A DNA stretch of 37,240 nt from Purshia tridentata (lineage: Eukaryota; Streptophyta; Magnoliopsida; Rosales; Rosaceae): NCBI GenBank assembly GCA_003254885.1, contig QANT01000908.1, positions 1 through 37,240 on the forward strand, in the 5' to 3' direction. Shown piece after piece: positions 12,430-22,378 of the stretch. A model generated the notes under the pieces. It did not search any database. It was not told where the DNA came from and saw nothing but the letters and a program-made list of their open reading frames with translations. The position numbers were made by a program, and so were the translations under genes. Each line of letters begins with the position of its first letter. The first letter of the stretch is position 1.

Positions 12430-13452
12430 GATGAAAGACCCCTCTGGCCCCTCTCTGTTTTTATTGTTTTGCCCAATGCCAAAGCCTCCTCCAAAATCCC
12501 TAAAGAGAACAAAAATGCTTCTTTTACGAAAATCTAAAAGATTGAATTTACATGGAAAAAATAAAAAAAGTTTATGGCTCATGAGTTCAGGTTCAGGAGA
12601 ATTCTATGGCTGCAAATGCAACAGTCCACTGTCCACATGTGACTGAACTATTAAATTTTGGCTTCATATTGTTGTAGTCCTTTTGGGATAGGTAGAAGTG
12701 CACGAGACTCTTGGATCAAATACTAGTTTTTTTTTTTTGTTACCACATGAATACTAGTTTTTTTTGGGGTGATTGGCACCCTACTCTTTTTAGTATTTAA
12801 TTATATAATTGTTATTGATTAATAGACGGTTTGTATTTAAAGAGTAATTTTTTACTAAATTGTCTATTTATTCGATAATAGTTATATAATTAAAAATTTT
12901 TCAATTCAATTAATTTTTACAAAATATGATTTTTAATACATGTTTTAAAAAATAAACAATTTCGATTTTGAATCTGCATAATTAAAAGACTATTTTTTAT
13001 TATAGGAACTGAAAAAGTCCTAATATTATTCAAGATTAAAATATCGGACTATTTAATATGACATTTATTTTCTCAATATCGTATTCATTTTGTAAGTACA
13101 CGATTAGACTCACATATAACGAGGAAGGGTTCACTTGATCGGTATCCTTTTTCCAAACAAATGAAAAATGGAAGGGAAATGATCCCCATGATTTTTCTTC
13201 TTCTTTTATTTTAAAAGATCCCCATTTACTATTTAAATATACGATTTAATTTCTTCAATGAAAGTTATCTGTGAAACCGTTGTTAAAACAATGAGTAATG
13301 TGTTTTTTTTTAATTGTTTCAAATGGTTTCTGCTCAGTGCTCCAGTTGAAAGATTAATTTGTTATTTATTTGGACTGAAATTGAATTAATATACTTAATG
13401 GAACAACCCGTATGCCCTTAGTGTCTCATCCCCAAAAATTTGAGAGACATCA
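12430..13452. other. Intergenic, A+T-rich, upstream of PDV2
   Basis: The first 100 bases are probably the distal PDV2 promoter; the rest is A+T-rich with no supported gene. It contains the short direct repeat noted at 12719-12765. Confidence 0.5.
12719..12765. repeat. Direct repeat flanking a short poly-T insert
   Basis: AATACTAG plus a T run occurs from 12719 and again from 12750. The intervening piece reads, on the minus strand, CATGTGGTAAC followed by A residues. This has the form of a very short 5'-truncated retro-insertion with a target duplication of up to 16 bases. Confidence 0.5.
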
Positions 13453-13475
13453 ATATATATATATATATATATATA
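13453..13475. repeat. AT dinucleotide microsatellite
   Basis: About eleven AT units, followed by an interrupted ATATA, lie directly beside the left end of the MITE-like element. Confidence 0.9.
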
Positions 13476-13482
13476 ATATATA

Positions 13483-13865
13483 GGCACCTTCCAGTGTGGA
13501 ATATCACATTTAAGCCTAAATGTGAGATCCCTCATGAACCCAATACACGTTGTATTTCGATAATCGGAACCATCTACTTTTTTGGTCTCCATTAAAGGAT
13601 GGTGCTTGTAAAAAATTAGATTAATCGGAGATTATTTGACCGTTGATTAATTAATCACAATTTCAAGTGTTTATCAAAATATTTTGTTCGTCTATTTATT
13701 TGATCAAAGTTCGATAGCTTAATGGTTTCCGATTTGCTTAATTTTTTGCAAAGATGATTTTTAAACGTAAACTAGAAAATAGACGGTTCGGATCATTTAA
13801 ATACCCTATGGAATGGGCCCCAATGAAAAATCCCATAAATATGAGATCCCACACTTGAAGGGACC
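13483..13865. mobile_element. MITE-like element with terminal inverted repeats
   Basis: The left end, GGCACCTTCCAGTGTGGAAT, and the inverse of the right end, GGTCCCTTCAAGTGTGGGAT, match over about 32 bases at roughly 80 percent by eye. Inside is a non-coding A+T-rich 320-bp core. Size and structure fit a miniature inverted-repeat transposon. The superfamily is not determined because no clean target duplication is visible beside the AT microsatellite. Confidence 0.6.
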
Positions 13866-14312
13866 TGATATACAATGAATCATCCAGTTCACTTTCATCG
13901 GTCATAACTAAAATATGCTCAAGCCCCCAAAGAACCGTTGAGCGGATAGCAACAACCAAGTTAGCAGAAAGCTTTTTGGACCATGATGTACTGAGTGAAT
14001 TGCACAATGAGACAGATGTATGAAAAATGCTATTAAGCTAAAAGATTATGACCTTTGCTAATTATATAGACTCAAGCATGTATGATCAGCTCTCAGCCAC
14101 TGGTTAATGTAAAACTCAATGTGGAACCCCCATTTCTCAACGTACAACTGACAACAACCCCAAACAAAAGTACTATGAGAGCACAGTAATGACAGCTTAT
14201 GGAACAGTAGTGTGACACTATTCTATGCTATCGCTTAAGCATAAAAGCCTGTCAAAGCACAAAAACACATTACCATCATCTAAAGCAGCTAATTTTTCCA
14301 ACCCATATGCAT

Positions 14313-15176
14313 TCACAAGTACGGATATATAATGCGATTATGCTCTTTCTTGGCACATTGATATAGATTCTCCCAAGTAGCAAGTCCTTTCTGAACTTCA
14401 ATCAGTTGCATTGTAAGTGTTGTCAGTTGGCAATGCAGGGTATTCCTACGCTCCTTCAAACCCTCCAAAGCAGCAAGCCTTTTCTCAACATCAGTGAGTT
14501 GTGTTGCTAGTGTTGTCAGTTGGCAATGTAGGGTGTCCCTACGCTCCTTCAAACCCTCCTTACGTACTTCCGGTGGGCGAATATTCTTTAATTCAGAGAT
14601 TGAGCACAGGCCAGCCTCCACAAAAGGAGCTAACCAAGATAAATCAAAGCCCAAGCCTTGGGCCTCCTTCCAAAGTATTTGGAGATGCTCACATGCCTTC
14701 TGTGTCATTTCTCTCCGTCTTGTTGAAGTGAGGAAAAACAGCAGCTCCCCCAATGTACCATAAGCAAACTCACGCCACCTCAAGGAGCTGTTTGGGCATA
14801 TGGCCATATCCGGATGATCAATGCAGGCCCTCACAAGTAATGAAGCATGATGCCTTGGGAGCATTGCCAAGCCTCGAAAATTAACTATCTCTTCATCAGA
14901 TGGTTCTGATTTGATATGGACCTCATCAACTAACTCTTCATCAGATGGTTCCGATTTGATATGGACCACATCATGTAACTCTTCATCAGATGGTTCTGAT
15001 TCAATATGGACCACATCAACTAACTCTTCATCAGATGGTTCTGATTCGATATGGACCACATGATTAGTTGGACACCAGAGGGTCGGTTGTGCGTGTACTG
15101 TGGCTGAGGTGTTAGTGGTGGTAGCCTCCACCGTCTCCTTTGCCTTATGCAGAGGGCTCTCAGTTGGTCTAACCAT
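14313..15176 (-). CDS. Unrecognised coiled-coil protein, tandem copy 1
   Basis: A 287-residue main exon starts MVRPTESPLHKAKE immediately after an AG acceptor; this ATG is conserved in the second copy. Residues about 41-100 are four tandem 15-residue acidic repeats (VHI[E/K]SEPSDEEL). Next is a conserved body with LAMLPR, LLVRACIDHPDMAICP, TLGELLFFLTSTR and GLGFDLSWLAPFVEAGL. The C-terminal part has two 31-residue repeats, EGLKERR(D/N)TLHCQLTTL, predicted to form coiled coil. I do not recognise the family; it resembles plant-expanded coiled-coil proteins only in general character. Compared with copy 2 it lacks the BED-finger exon, and the upstream shared exon has a changed splice acceptor. 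It may start at this ATG, with noncoding 5' exons upstream. Confidence 0.72.
   Translation of the reverse strand: MVRPTESPLHKAKETVEATTTNTSATVHAQPTLWCPTNHVVHIESEPSDEELVDVVHIESEPSDEELHDVVHIKSEPSDEELVDEVHIKSEPSDEEIVNFRGLAMLPRHHASLLVRACIDHPDMAICPNSSLRWREFAYGTLGELLFFLTSTRRREMTQKACEHLQILWKEAQGLGFDLSWLAPFVEAGLCSISELKNIRPPEVRKEGLKERRDTLHCQLTTLATQLTDVEKRLAALEGLKERRNTLHCQLTTLTMQLIEVQKGLATWENLYQCAKKEHNRIIYPYL
14395..14581 (-). repeat. Two 93-bp coding repeats (coiled-coil units)
   Basis: TGTCAGTTGGCAATG starts at 14421 and again at 14514, and the downstream sequence stays similar for the whole unit. Each unit encodes LKERR.TLHCQLTTL..QL..V.K.LA. The same pair exists in copy 2, so this repeat is older than the gene duplication. 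Confidence 0.85.
14884..15063 (-). repeat. Four tandem 45-bp repeats (acidic SEPSDEEL units)
   Basis: Four in-frame 45-bp units encode VVHIESEPSDEELVD-type segments. Copy 2 of the gene has a single such unit, so the array expanded after or during the gene duplication. Two of the units carry IKSE, the others IESE. Confidence 0.9.
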
Positions 15177-15267
15177 CTATGCGAAAGAAGTTATATTAAT
15201 GCTGATTTCAGAAAAGCTAAGGCAAGAAAAGAAAGGCATTGCACTGAATCAAAATGCTCGCACATAC

Positions 15268-15382
15268 CTTGCTCAAAACCTCAGAAACTCTGGGCCAGGC
15301 CTTTGACCTGTCCTCTGTCCTCCTGACCTTTCTTGTCCTTTTTCTCTTGATTACACGTTGGACTCCCTGAGTTGTGCAGGAT
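15268..15382 (-). other. Upstream shared exon of copy 1 with altered acceptor
   Basis: This block matches the middle coding exon of copy 2 (17977-17866), including KVRRTEDR...K before a GTATGT donor at 15267. The copy 2 acceptor CACAG is CACGG here (15384). A substitute acceptor, CTCAG, lies 17 bases further on at 15367. It lacks the internal ATG of copy 2, so in copy 1 it is probably 5' UTR or unused. Confidence 0.5.
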
Positions 15383-16310
15383 CCGTGGTTGTGACTTCAT
15401 GAACAGAATACATATTGGAGTTCAGAATCACTAAACATGTCTTCAGCAGAAATGTACCAACTTATAGAATCAGATTATGAACTTGAAATGGGTGTTTAAT
15501 GAGAACTTGAAAGAATGATGAAAAAAGGGGATCACTTCAAGCATAAAGTGATATCTAGAGCCCTTAAATCTGGCACCGAACATGTAAATATCTACAGATA
15601 ATATAAAGTTAACAACTGAGTAAAATTACAATTCAGAGCTGGACACCTCAAACTTCAACAACTGAGTAAATTACTCAAGGGTGCTAGTTGTAAAAACATC
15701 TCAATACGAATTGAAATTAATTGAAGTATAACAGCAAACCCAATTGCCACCAAGCCAGCCCTCTACTACTCAATTACGCGCAGCTCTGAATTAAGCGCAG
15801 CTCAACAACATGACACAACCAATATCTCTGTACACTTGTCCCACTTGTCTAGTTCAGCTTAACATAGAATGACCATCAAATATTCAAATCTAACACAAAC
15901 AAAAGAACATTTCGTAGCTCCACACATGTCTATATTCTAAAACTCAACCCTAAAACCATAAATAAATAAAAAAGTCATTTTAGCCACAGGCACAGTATAA
16001 ACGCAGAAAATACAAGTAAATGACACTATTAACAGTTTCAGAGAATGTGGACATGACAACTTGATATTCAATTCTGGACTATATCAAAGCCAAAAATCAA
16101 AAAAAGATGGGTTTTTGAGAAACAAACCCCTGAGCAAATGAGCACTGTGTCCACTCAGGGCGCTCTTCTTTCATCACTGTAGCTTTCTCTTGATGATATT
16201 TCTAATGGGGGTTCAAAGTTCAAACCCAAAATGAGAAACCATTTAACTGAAACTGGTGGTTTTAAAATCTACAACGAGAAAGAGCTTTGAGTTGAGCCCT
16301 AGGTGTTGAT

Positions 16311-16338
16311 TCTCTCTCTCTCTCTCTCTCTCGCTCTC
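16311..16338. repeat. CT microsatellite in the copy 1 5' region
   Basis: About eleven CT units (GA on the transcribed minus strand) are followed by an imperfect stretch. They lie just downstream of the conserved copy 1 promoter block, where plant 5' UTRs often carry GA/CT tracts. Confidence 0.9.
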
Positions 16339-16356
16339 AGAGTGAAATCTGCTGGA

Positions 16357-16440
16357 TTTTCTCCTAAGCATAGGCTTGGCGGGTTAAAGCCTGAAACATG
16401 TCTCAGAATGGGGCCCCACGTTTAATCCGGTTTGGATTTT
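16357..16440 (-). promoter_or_regulatory. Conserved promoter block of copy 1
   Basis: This block is nearly the same as 20617-20706 upstream of copy 2, including TAGGCTTGGCGGGTTAAA and the palindrome TGGGGCCCCAC. It marks the 5' limit of the duplicated unit. GGNCCCAC is the TCP transcription-factor binding consensus, so TCP control is a reasonable inference. Confidence 0.6.
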
Positions 16441-16444
16441 GAAA

Positions 16445-16836
16445 CTTTTTTTTTCGGCCGGTGGGTTTTGGAAATATTTGAAGCTACAAATTGATTGAGC
16501 TGTGAGTCTTGTTTTTTTTTTCTCACCCATCTTATTTTTACATTCTTAATTAAATTTTTAAAAATAATTTAAATAATGGTAGTGTGATGAAAAAAAATTT
16601 ACTGTTATAGATATGACTAATTTAATATGACTTTATCTTCTCAATATCATATTCATTTTTGTAATCATATAAATGAGGGAGGGTCTCTAATTCTCTCTCC
16701 TTTTTCCAAACAATAAAAAATGGAAGGGTCTTCATCCCATAACATTTTTATAACATACCATGTTTGTTCTTTTCAAAGATCCCTATATTCAACTTTTTAT
16801 AAACGCCAATGTTCCAGCAGCTATTCTAAAAACCTA
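16445..16836. other. Spacer between the two tandem copies
   Basis: About 400 A+T-rich bases lie between the copy 1 promoter block and the 3' end of copy 2. Nothing else is recognised. Confidence 0.6.
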
Positions 16837-18796
16837 TTATTTGCTATTGCTTAAGCATAAAAGCCTGTCAATATGATCCTTGCACATTCGCAAGTCCGGA
16901 AATAGAAAGCGATCCTGCTCTTCCTTTACACTTCGAAATAGGTCCTCCCAAACAGAAATCCCTTTATCAACTTCAATTAGTTGCATCGTAAGTGTTGTCA
17001 GTTGGCAATGTAGGGTGTTCTTACGCTTCTTCAAAACCTCCACAGCAGCAAGCTTTTTCTCAACTTTAGTCAGTTTCTTTGTAAGTTTTGTCAGTTGGCA
17101 TTGTAGGGTGAACTTACGCTCCTTCAAACCATCTTTACGTTCTTCCAGCGGCCGAATATCAACTAATTCAGAACTTGAGCCTAGGCCGGACTCCACAACA
17201 GGAGCTAACCAAGATAAATCAAAGCCCAAGCCTTGGGCCTCCTCCCAGAGTGTTTGGAGATGCTCACATGCCTTCTGTGCCATTTCTTTTACTCTTGTTG
17301 AAGTGAGGAAAAACAGAAGCTCCCCCAGTGTACTATAAGCATACTCACGCCATCTCTTGGACTTCCCTGGACATATTGCCAAATCCGGATGATCAATGCA
17401 CGCCCTCACAAGTAATATAGCTTGACGCCTTGGTAGCATTGCCAAGCCTTGAAAATCAACTAACTCTTCATCCGATGGTTTTGATTCGATATAGACCACA
17501 TGGTTAGGTTGTTCATTTGGAGGAACCAAATTAGTTGATTGTTTAGTTGGAGGAACAAAATTAGTTGACCGTTCAGATGAAGGAAGAACGAAATCAGTTG
17601 GTTGTCGAGTAGAAAGAGAAACCGAAATAGTTGTTTGTTGAGTAGAAGGAGAAACCATATTAGTTGGATACCCGATGCCATTCACACCCCCTTTGAGGGT
17701 CGGTTGTGTTTGTATTGAGGCTGAGGTGGTAGCCTCCACATTCTCCCTTGCGTTTTGCATAGATCTCTCCCTTGGTCTAACCATCTGTGAAGAAGTTGCG
17801 TTAATGCCTATCTCAGAAAAGCTAAGGCAAGAAAAGAATAGCAATTCATAAATGCCTCCAGATACCTTGAAAACCTCAGCATCTCTGGCCAAGGCCTTCA
17901 ATCTGTCCTCTGTTCTCCTGACCCTTCCTTTTCTCATTCCCTTGAATACAAGGGGGACTCTCTCAGTTTTGGAGGATCTGTGGTGATGATTTTATGAACA
18001 GAATACATATTGGAGTTCAGAGATCACAAAACATGTCTTTAGCAGAAATGTACCAACCATAGAATCAGATTATGAACTCGAAATGGGGATGAATGAAGTT
18101 AATGAGAACTTAAAAGAATGATGAACAAAAGGGGGATCACTTCAAGCATAAAGTAATATCTAGAGTTATTAAATTATAAGTACAATTACTACCATAAAAA
18201 TTTTCAAGTGAATAAAAATTCAATTTCAAGGGGAACTCTGCTTGCAGAAAACCTCAAACTTCATACTAATTAATATTAATTTTAGTACAACAGTATACCC
18301 AATTGTCACCAAACCAACCCTCATCTGAACTAAAGTGGACCTCAGCAATATGACACAACCAATATCCTCCAAAACTTAAGAGTATTTCTTACACATGCAC
18401 ACAATGATGATCATGCAAATGTTTTGTCCCATTCTTGCTATATATTTTTTACATGTTGGCAGTATTTAGGACAACATACCTCATAGGACAATATTTGAGA
18501 TGATCATGCAAATGTTTTGTCCCATTCTTGCTATCCCCTCCGAGCATCCTACTACAATCATTGCAAACAGCTTTCATTTTGCCGGCAACTATATGCTTGG
18601 TGAAATGCTCCCATACTTGTGACCTACATCTCCTTCTACGTAAATTTTCACCCAATGAATCACAAGTCTCAGTATTTGTTACAGAGTTGTCTTCACCCTC
18701 AGTTGGTGTTGATTGTGGGGTACTTGAGGGTCTTGGTGGCTGTCGGGGCTGTGGGGCTGTTTGATTTTCCTCATTTTCAGCACCATAGCTCAACAT
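16837..18796 (-). CDS. BED zinc finger joined to coiled-coil body, copy 2
   Basis: Three exons join in frame: 18796-18480, 17977-17866 and 17784-16837, giving 458 residues. Exon 1 encodes a proline-rich N-terminus and a BED zinc finger (about residues 58-103: SQVWEHF, AVCNDC, HLHDHLKYC). BED fingers bind DNA and are typical of hAT transposases and proteins derived from them. The donor after CCTATGAG is GTATGT. The next exon supplies the missing base after CACCACAG and reads RSSKTERV...KGMRKGRVRRTEDR, and exon 3 starts MVRPRERS. Exon 3 holds the conserved LLVRACIDHPDLAICP / GLGFDLSWLAP body and coiled-coil repeats of copy 1, one acidic PSDEEL unit and a repeated VPPTKQSTNLVPP region. The last intron is 81 bases with no in-frame stop, so retaining it would keep the frame. 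The splice model is inferred; separate use of exon 3 from its own ATG is possible. Confidence 0.7.
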
Positions 18797-18829
18797 TTCT
18801 GTAGAGTCCTTCTATTAAAAATAAAAAGC

Positions 18830-20380
18830 AAGAAATCACAATGAGAAATTATACACTTTTATATATATTTCTTATATAAGTTGCTGCCTATACAAGTTAA
18901 AAGCAAGGATTCATATTGAAATTTGCTTATTCTGAATAAGTGACTTGCCAGATTAACATTGGGCATTTGGACTTGGGGCGATGTTATTTCTCAAAATCTT
19001 TCCTGGAATTTGAATACTGCCTGCAGTTAATTACCAAAAAGCACTAGAAAGAATGTGATGGTGAAGCTGAAGTTATTTGGGTCAGTCAGAATATTTAAGG
19101 CAGTGTTTTCAAGCCCATTAAGGACCAGCCATTTGAACTATAGTCTAGACCCAAAAAATGAAACTGGGATATCCACATCTTAGAATTTGAAGTGCAACAA
19201 AACTGAGAATCAATTGCCCAAAATCTTATATACGTTGTAAAGTACTATATAGGAACAAATCATGATGGAAAGAACATTTTAGCAGCAAACCCATCTCTAA
19301 AATTCACAATTTAAACTAAATGGAGATAACGAAAATCACATATTTCTCCTTCAATCCATTCACCCAATTCAAATTAACATAAATTGCAGTTATAGAGTGA
19401 TAGAAATTAACAAGCACACCATACCCACATACCAAAATCCAAAGAAATTAACAAGCGCCCCCGTTTATCATCCCCATTTGTGTTTTAATCGGATTGGGTC
19501 CCCGCAGGGATTTTTGCCATCCCTAGGTACGGTACCACATTTATACCAACATGTTAGTCTAAATATAATTGAGGGTAACAAACTCTCTCCATTCAACAAA
19601 ATTGGGTTAAATAAAGAGTATGGAAATTTACAAGGGTGCCATAAAAAACTAACATGCAGCTGAGAAAATTAATACTCCCAATTGAGAAAATTAATAATCA
19701 GCAGAAACATACCATTAGTAATGTATATATATGTTCATATGCTATAATTAAATCACACAAACTTACCCCTGCAAGAGAAGCTATTATATAAACAATTTGG
19801 TTGAAAATGCTACTTGCAGTAAAATTTTATGTCAATATAGTAGTTCCAAATGCACATAGTTCCTGAATATAAACTCGCCAAAATCCTCCAGTAAGAATCA
19901 TCATTCAAAACATTAATAACCATCAATTTTCCCTACCATTCTCCGAGCTCCTAACTCGTTGTTATTGTGTTGAGTCACAAAACGTACAATTTTCACCAAA
20001 TTATCGTGGTACCTATATCAATTTAAGTGGCAAGATCAGTTCAGAGTACCACCCGCCAGCTGTAGTAATATACTTATATCCCTGATGAATCCTATATATA
20101 AGTCACTAGACAACCAAGCCAAACTAAACTAAATTAATAAATTCTTAGAAAAAAATAGAGACAATTAAAAATCAATTTCCAAAGGCATATTATTTGTTAG
20201 CTAGCAGGAGAACAATAGTAGCTTCCAATGTCAATTTCCATAAAAATTGGATCTTTTAAGTTTATGGATCTTTACGAATTTAAAATGCAAAGACTAACAA
20301 CAAAAGAAAAATACTAAATTTGAAGAATCCCAACTTTTGTTTGGGATCAGAATAAGAACCCTAACCTTAATTGTCAGTCA
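18830..20380. other. Probable 5' intron of the BED-finger gene
   Basis: This stretch has no supported coding sequence. It lies between the promoter and leader block of copy 2 and the BED exon, whose acceptor is TTTTTAATAG or the nearby CTCTACAG. Copy 1 has no equivalent of this region. Confidence 0.5.
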
Positions 20381-20616
20381 ATAGCAGGAAATAGAGGGAC
20401 GCTGGAAAGATGTTCCAGTAGACGGTAGACGTAGCAAGCCTCGCTCCACTGGATGATGATGAAGGTAGTGGACGACGCGAAGCTTCAACTGATGATGTCA
20501 CAAAACTTGATGAGCTAGTGAGCTACAACTGAAAATTCGCGGGACTCTTGTACCTTGTCCAAAGGAAACTCGAGAATTTTTTTTTTTCCCCGGTTGTTTA
20601 GTGGTGGAGGTCGGTA

Positions 20617-20706
20617 TTTTCTCCCCAAAAAAAAGCGTAGGCTTGGCGGGTTAAACCTGAAACGGGTCTTACAATGGGGCCCCACTTTAAACCGGGTTGG
20701 GTTTGG
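20617..20706 (-). promoter_or_regulatory. Conserved promoter block of copy 2
   Basis: This block shares TAGGCTTGGCGGGTTAAA and TGGGGCCCCAC with 16357-16440. Transcription would run leftwards through a 5' leader (about 20560-20380) and a long intron to the BED exon. The leader ends near a possible donor (GACAAG then GTACAA at about 20551). Confidence 0.55.
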
Positions 20707-20804
20707 TGCAGCTTTCACTGTACCTTGGTTATCTCCAGGCTAAATTACATTTTTTTTGTCCTCATAATTTGGGTGTGTAACCGTGTTGTAACTTGTAATT
20801 TAAA

Positions 20805-20846
20805 TTGTTCACTTTTTCACGGCCAAAAAAAAATTTGTTCACTTTT
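20805..20846. repeat. 12-bp direct repeat flanking an 18-bp poly-A insert
   Basis: TTGTTCACTTTT at 20805-20816 is repeated at 20835-20846. The insert between them is TCACGGCCAAAAAAAAAT. The GGCC-then-poly-A end is the same as in the insert at 3320-3339, read on its minus strand. Confidence 0.65.
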
Positions 20847-20849
20847 GTC

Positions 20850-22378
20850 TCTTTTAAGCACAACTGGTAATGTGAAAAAGTATCGTCTCTCCTATTGACA
20901 CATAGACTGCATTATATTTCTGCCTCTCATCTTAAATTGTCTATTTTATTTTTGAACTGTACCATTACAAGTAAAACTGTAGTTCAATTTAATAAATACC
21001 AAAATAATTCATAAAATTAGAGTTCAAATTTGCTCACCACCTCTAAAAATGGTAAGTATTGCCACTTTATTCATAGAGTGATATATGGTCTTCTAAAATA
21101 ACTCTAGTAAACAATTTTAAATTAATAAATTTTGATATAATTAATAATGAGGCGAGATAAATTTTTTTATAAAATTTATAAAATTTCGTGAACCAAACAG
21201 AATAGAAATTTGTTAGAAAAGGGTGGAGAAAGGAAAAGAAAAAGGAGGGAGAGAGAGACAGAGAGGTTGCCAGCAATGAGAGGTGCCGTCAGCAGTGGGC
21301 GTGTGTGGGTTGGTTGGCTAAGCTTGGGTGGTTTATGCATTATTTTATGAAGTATAACCGTATAATTGAAAATTAAAAAAATTTCTCTTTATAGTTTAGA
21401 TTATACTTAAACTTGTTTCTTCCTCCTGTTCTTTGGAAACCCAAAGCATTTTGAGTGACCCTCAAACTAGATATGATAGAATGGGGCAGGCGACTAGGTG
21501 TTAGTGTTCCTGTCTAAAATCATCAAAAATGGGTTTCTGTATTGAGTTTGGATTCTTTGCTTAAATTCTTTGAATTTTTATTATACTTAGGCCAAGTTCC
21601 ACTTTGGTACTTCTAGTTTCAATTATCTCAATTTTAGTACTGTAGTTTGCTAATTTTTAAAAATTGTGCTACCATAGTGTCATATGCTGTATTTAACAAT
21701 GATCATTCTACTTAGAAGCAAAGCTGGGCTATGCATATGTATTTCATAAGTTGTAAAGCTTGGTTTTTTTCTTTTTTGGTCTGAGCAAAGCTGGGTTGAT
21801 GCAGTACAAGTTTGATGCTTCTCAATTGGGAAACTCGATCATATGTCCTATTTTTCTATTAAGATACTTAACATTAGAAAATGCAGCTGAATAAAGATAA
21901 CATTACACCAACAGCTAGCTGCATGCACACCCTTCTCTTGCATTTGCTTTATACATACAAACCTAGTGAAAAAATGTTGGAAAGAAAACTGCAAATGACA
22001 GCAGGATCACCTCCACGACACTCGAACAAGACTGGCGATCAAACAAGCTCAAGCTCACAAGAGCGCAAGACTTCATGGTTTTGTCTTCTTTGCCTAATTT
22101 TCTTCCCAATTCAAGTCCTTTCGTTTCAGGCATTCCTTAAAGTAACTCTAAGTCAACAACCTTGAGCGCGTTTGATCATCATTCTGCTGGGAAAGAAGAG
22201 CGCATCTCTTGAGGAAGTATAGTTGTGATTCATTTTCATTCTGAACTCTTCATGCTATCCATAGCGAAACACATATAAGGAACAAAATTAGTCATAAAAC
22301 CAACTCAAGCAAACACATTGAAACCATTGTCACTATCATCTCTTAGAGGAGGGTATTGGCATTTATCAGTGTAAGAGA
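20850..22378. other. Intergenic region and 3' flank of the DUF547 gene
   Basis: No gene is supported. A plus-strand open frame of about 94 codons at 21881-22165 has a Ser/Thr-rich part and a hydrophobic end, but it shows no family signature and overlaps the expected 3' flank of the next gene. Confidence 0.5.

Noticed and set aside
17866..17937. Single 366-codon frame for copy 2 reading through the last intron
   Set aside because: The frame crosses an 81-base segment with good GT and AG borders. The first-exon ATG at 17937 is internal to an exon that splices from the BED exon.
18449..18479. C-terminal extension YVVLNTANM after the BED finger
   Set aside because: It begins exactly at a GTATGT donor and is not part of the BED family, so it is treated as intron read-through.
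21881..22165. Plus-strand 94-codon frame with a hydrophobic tail
   Set aside because: No known small-peptide family signature and it lies in the 3' flank of the DUF547 gene; support is too weak for a gene call.
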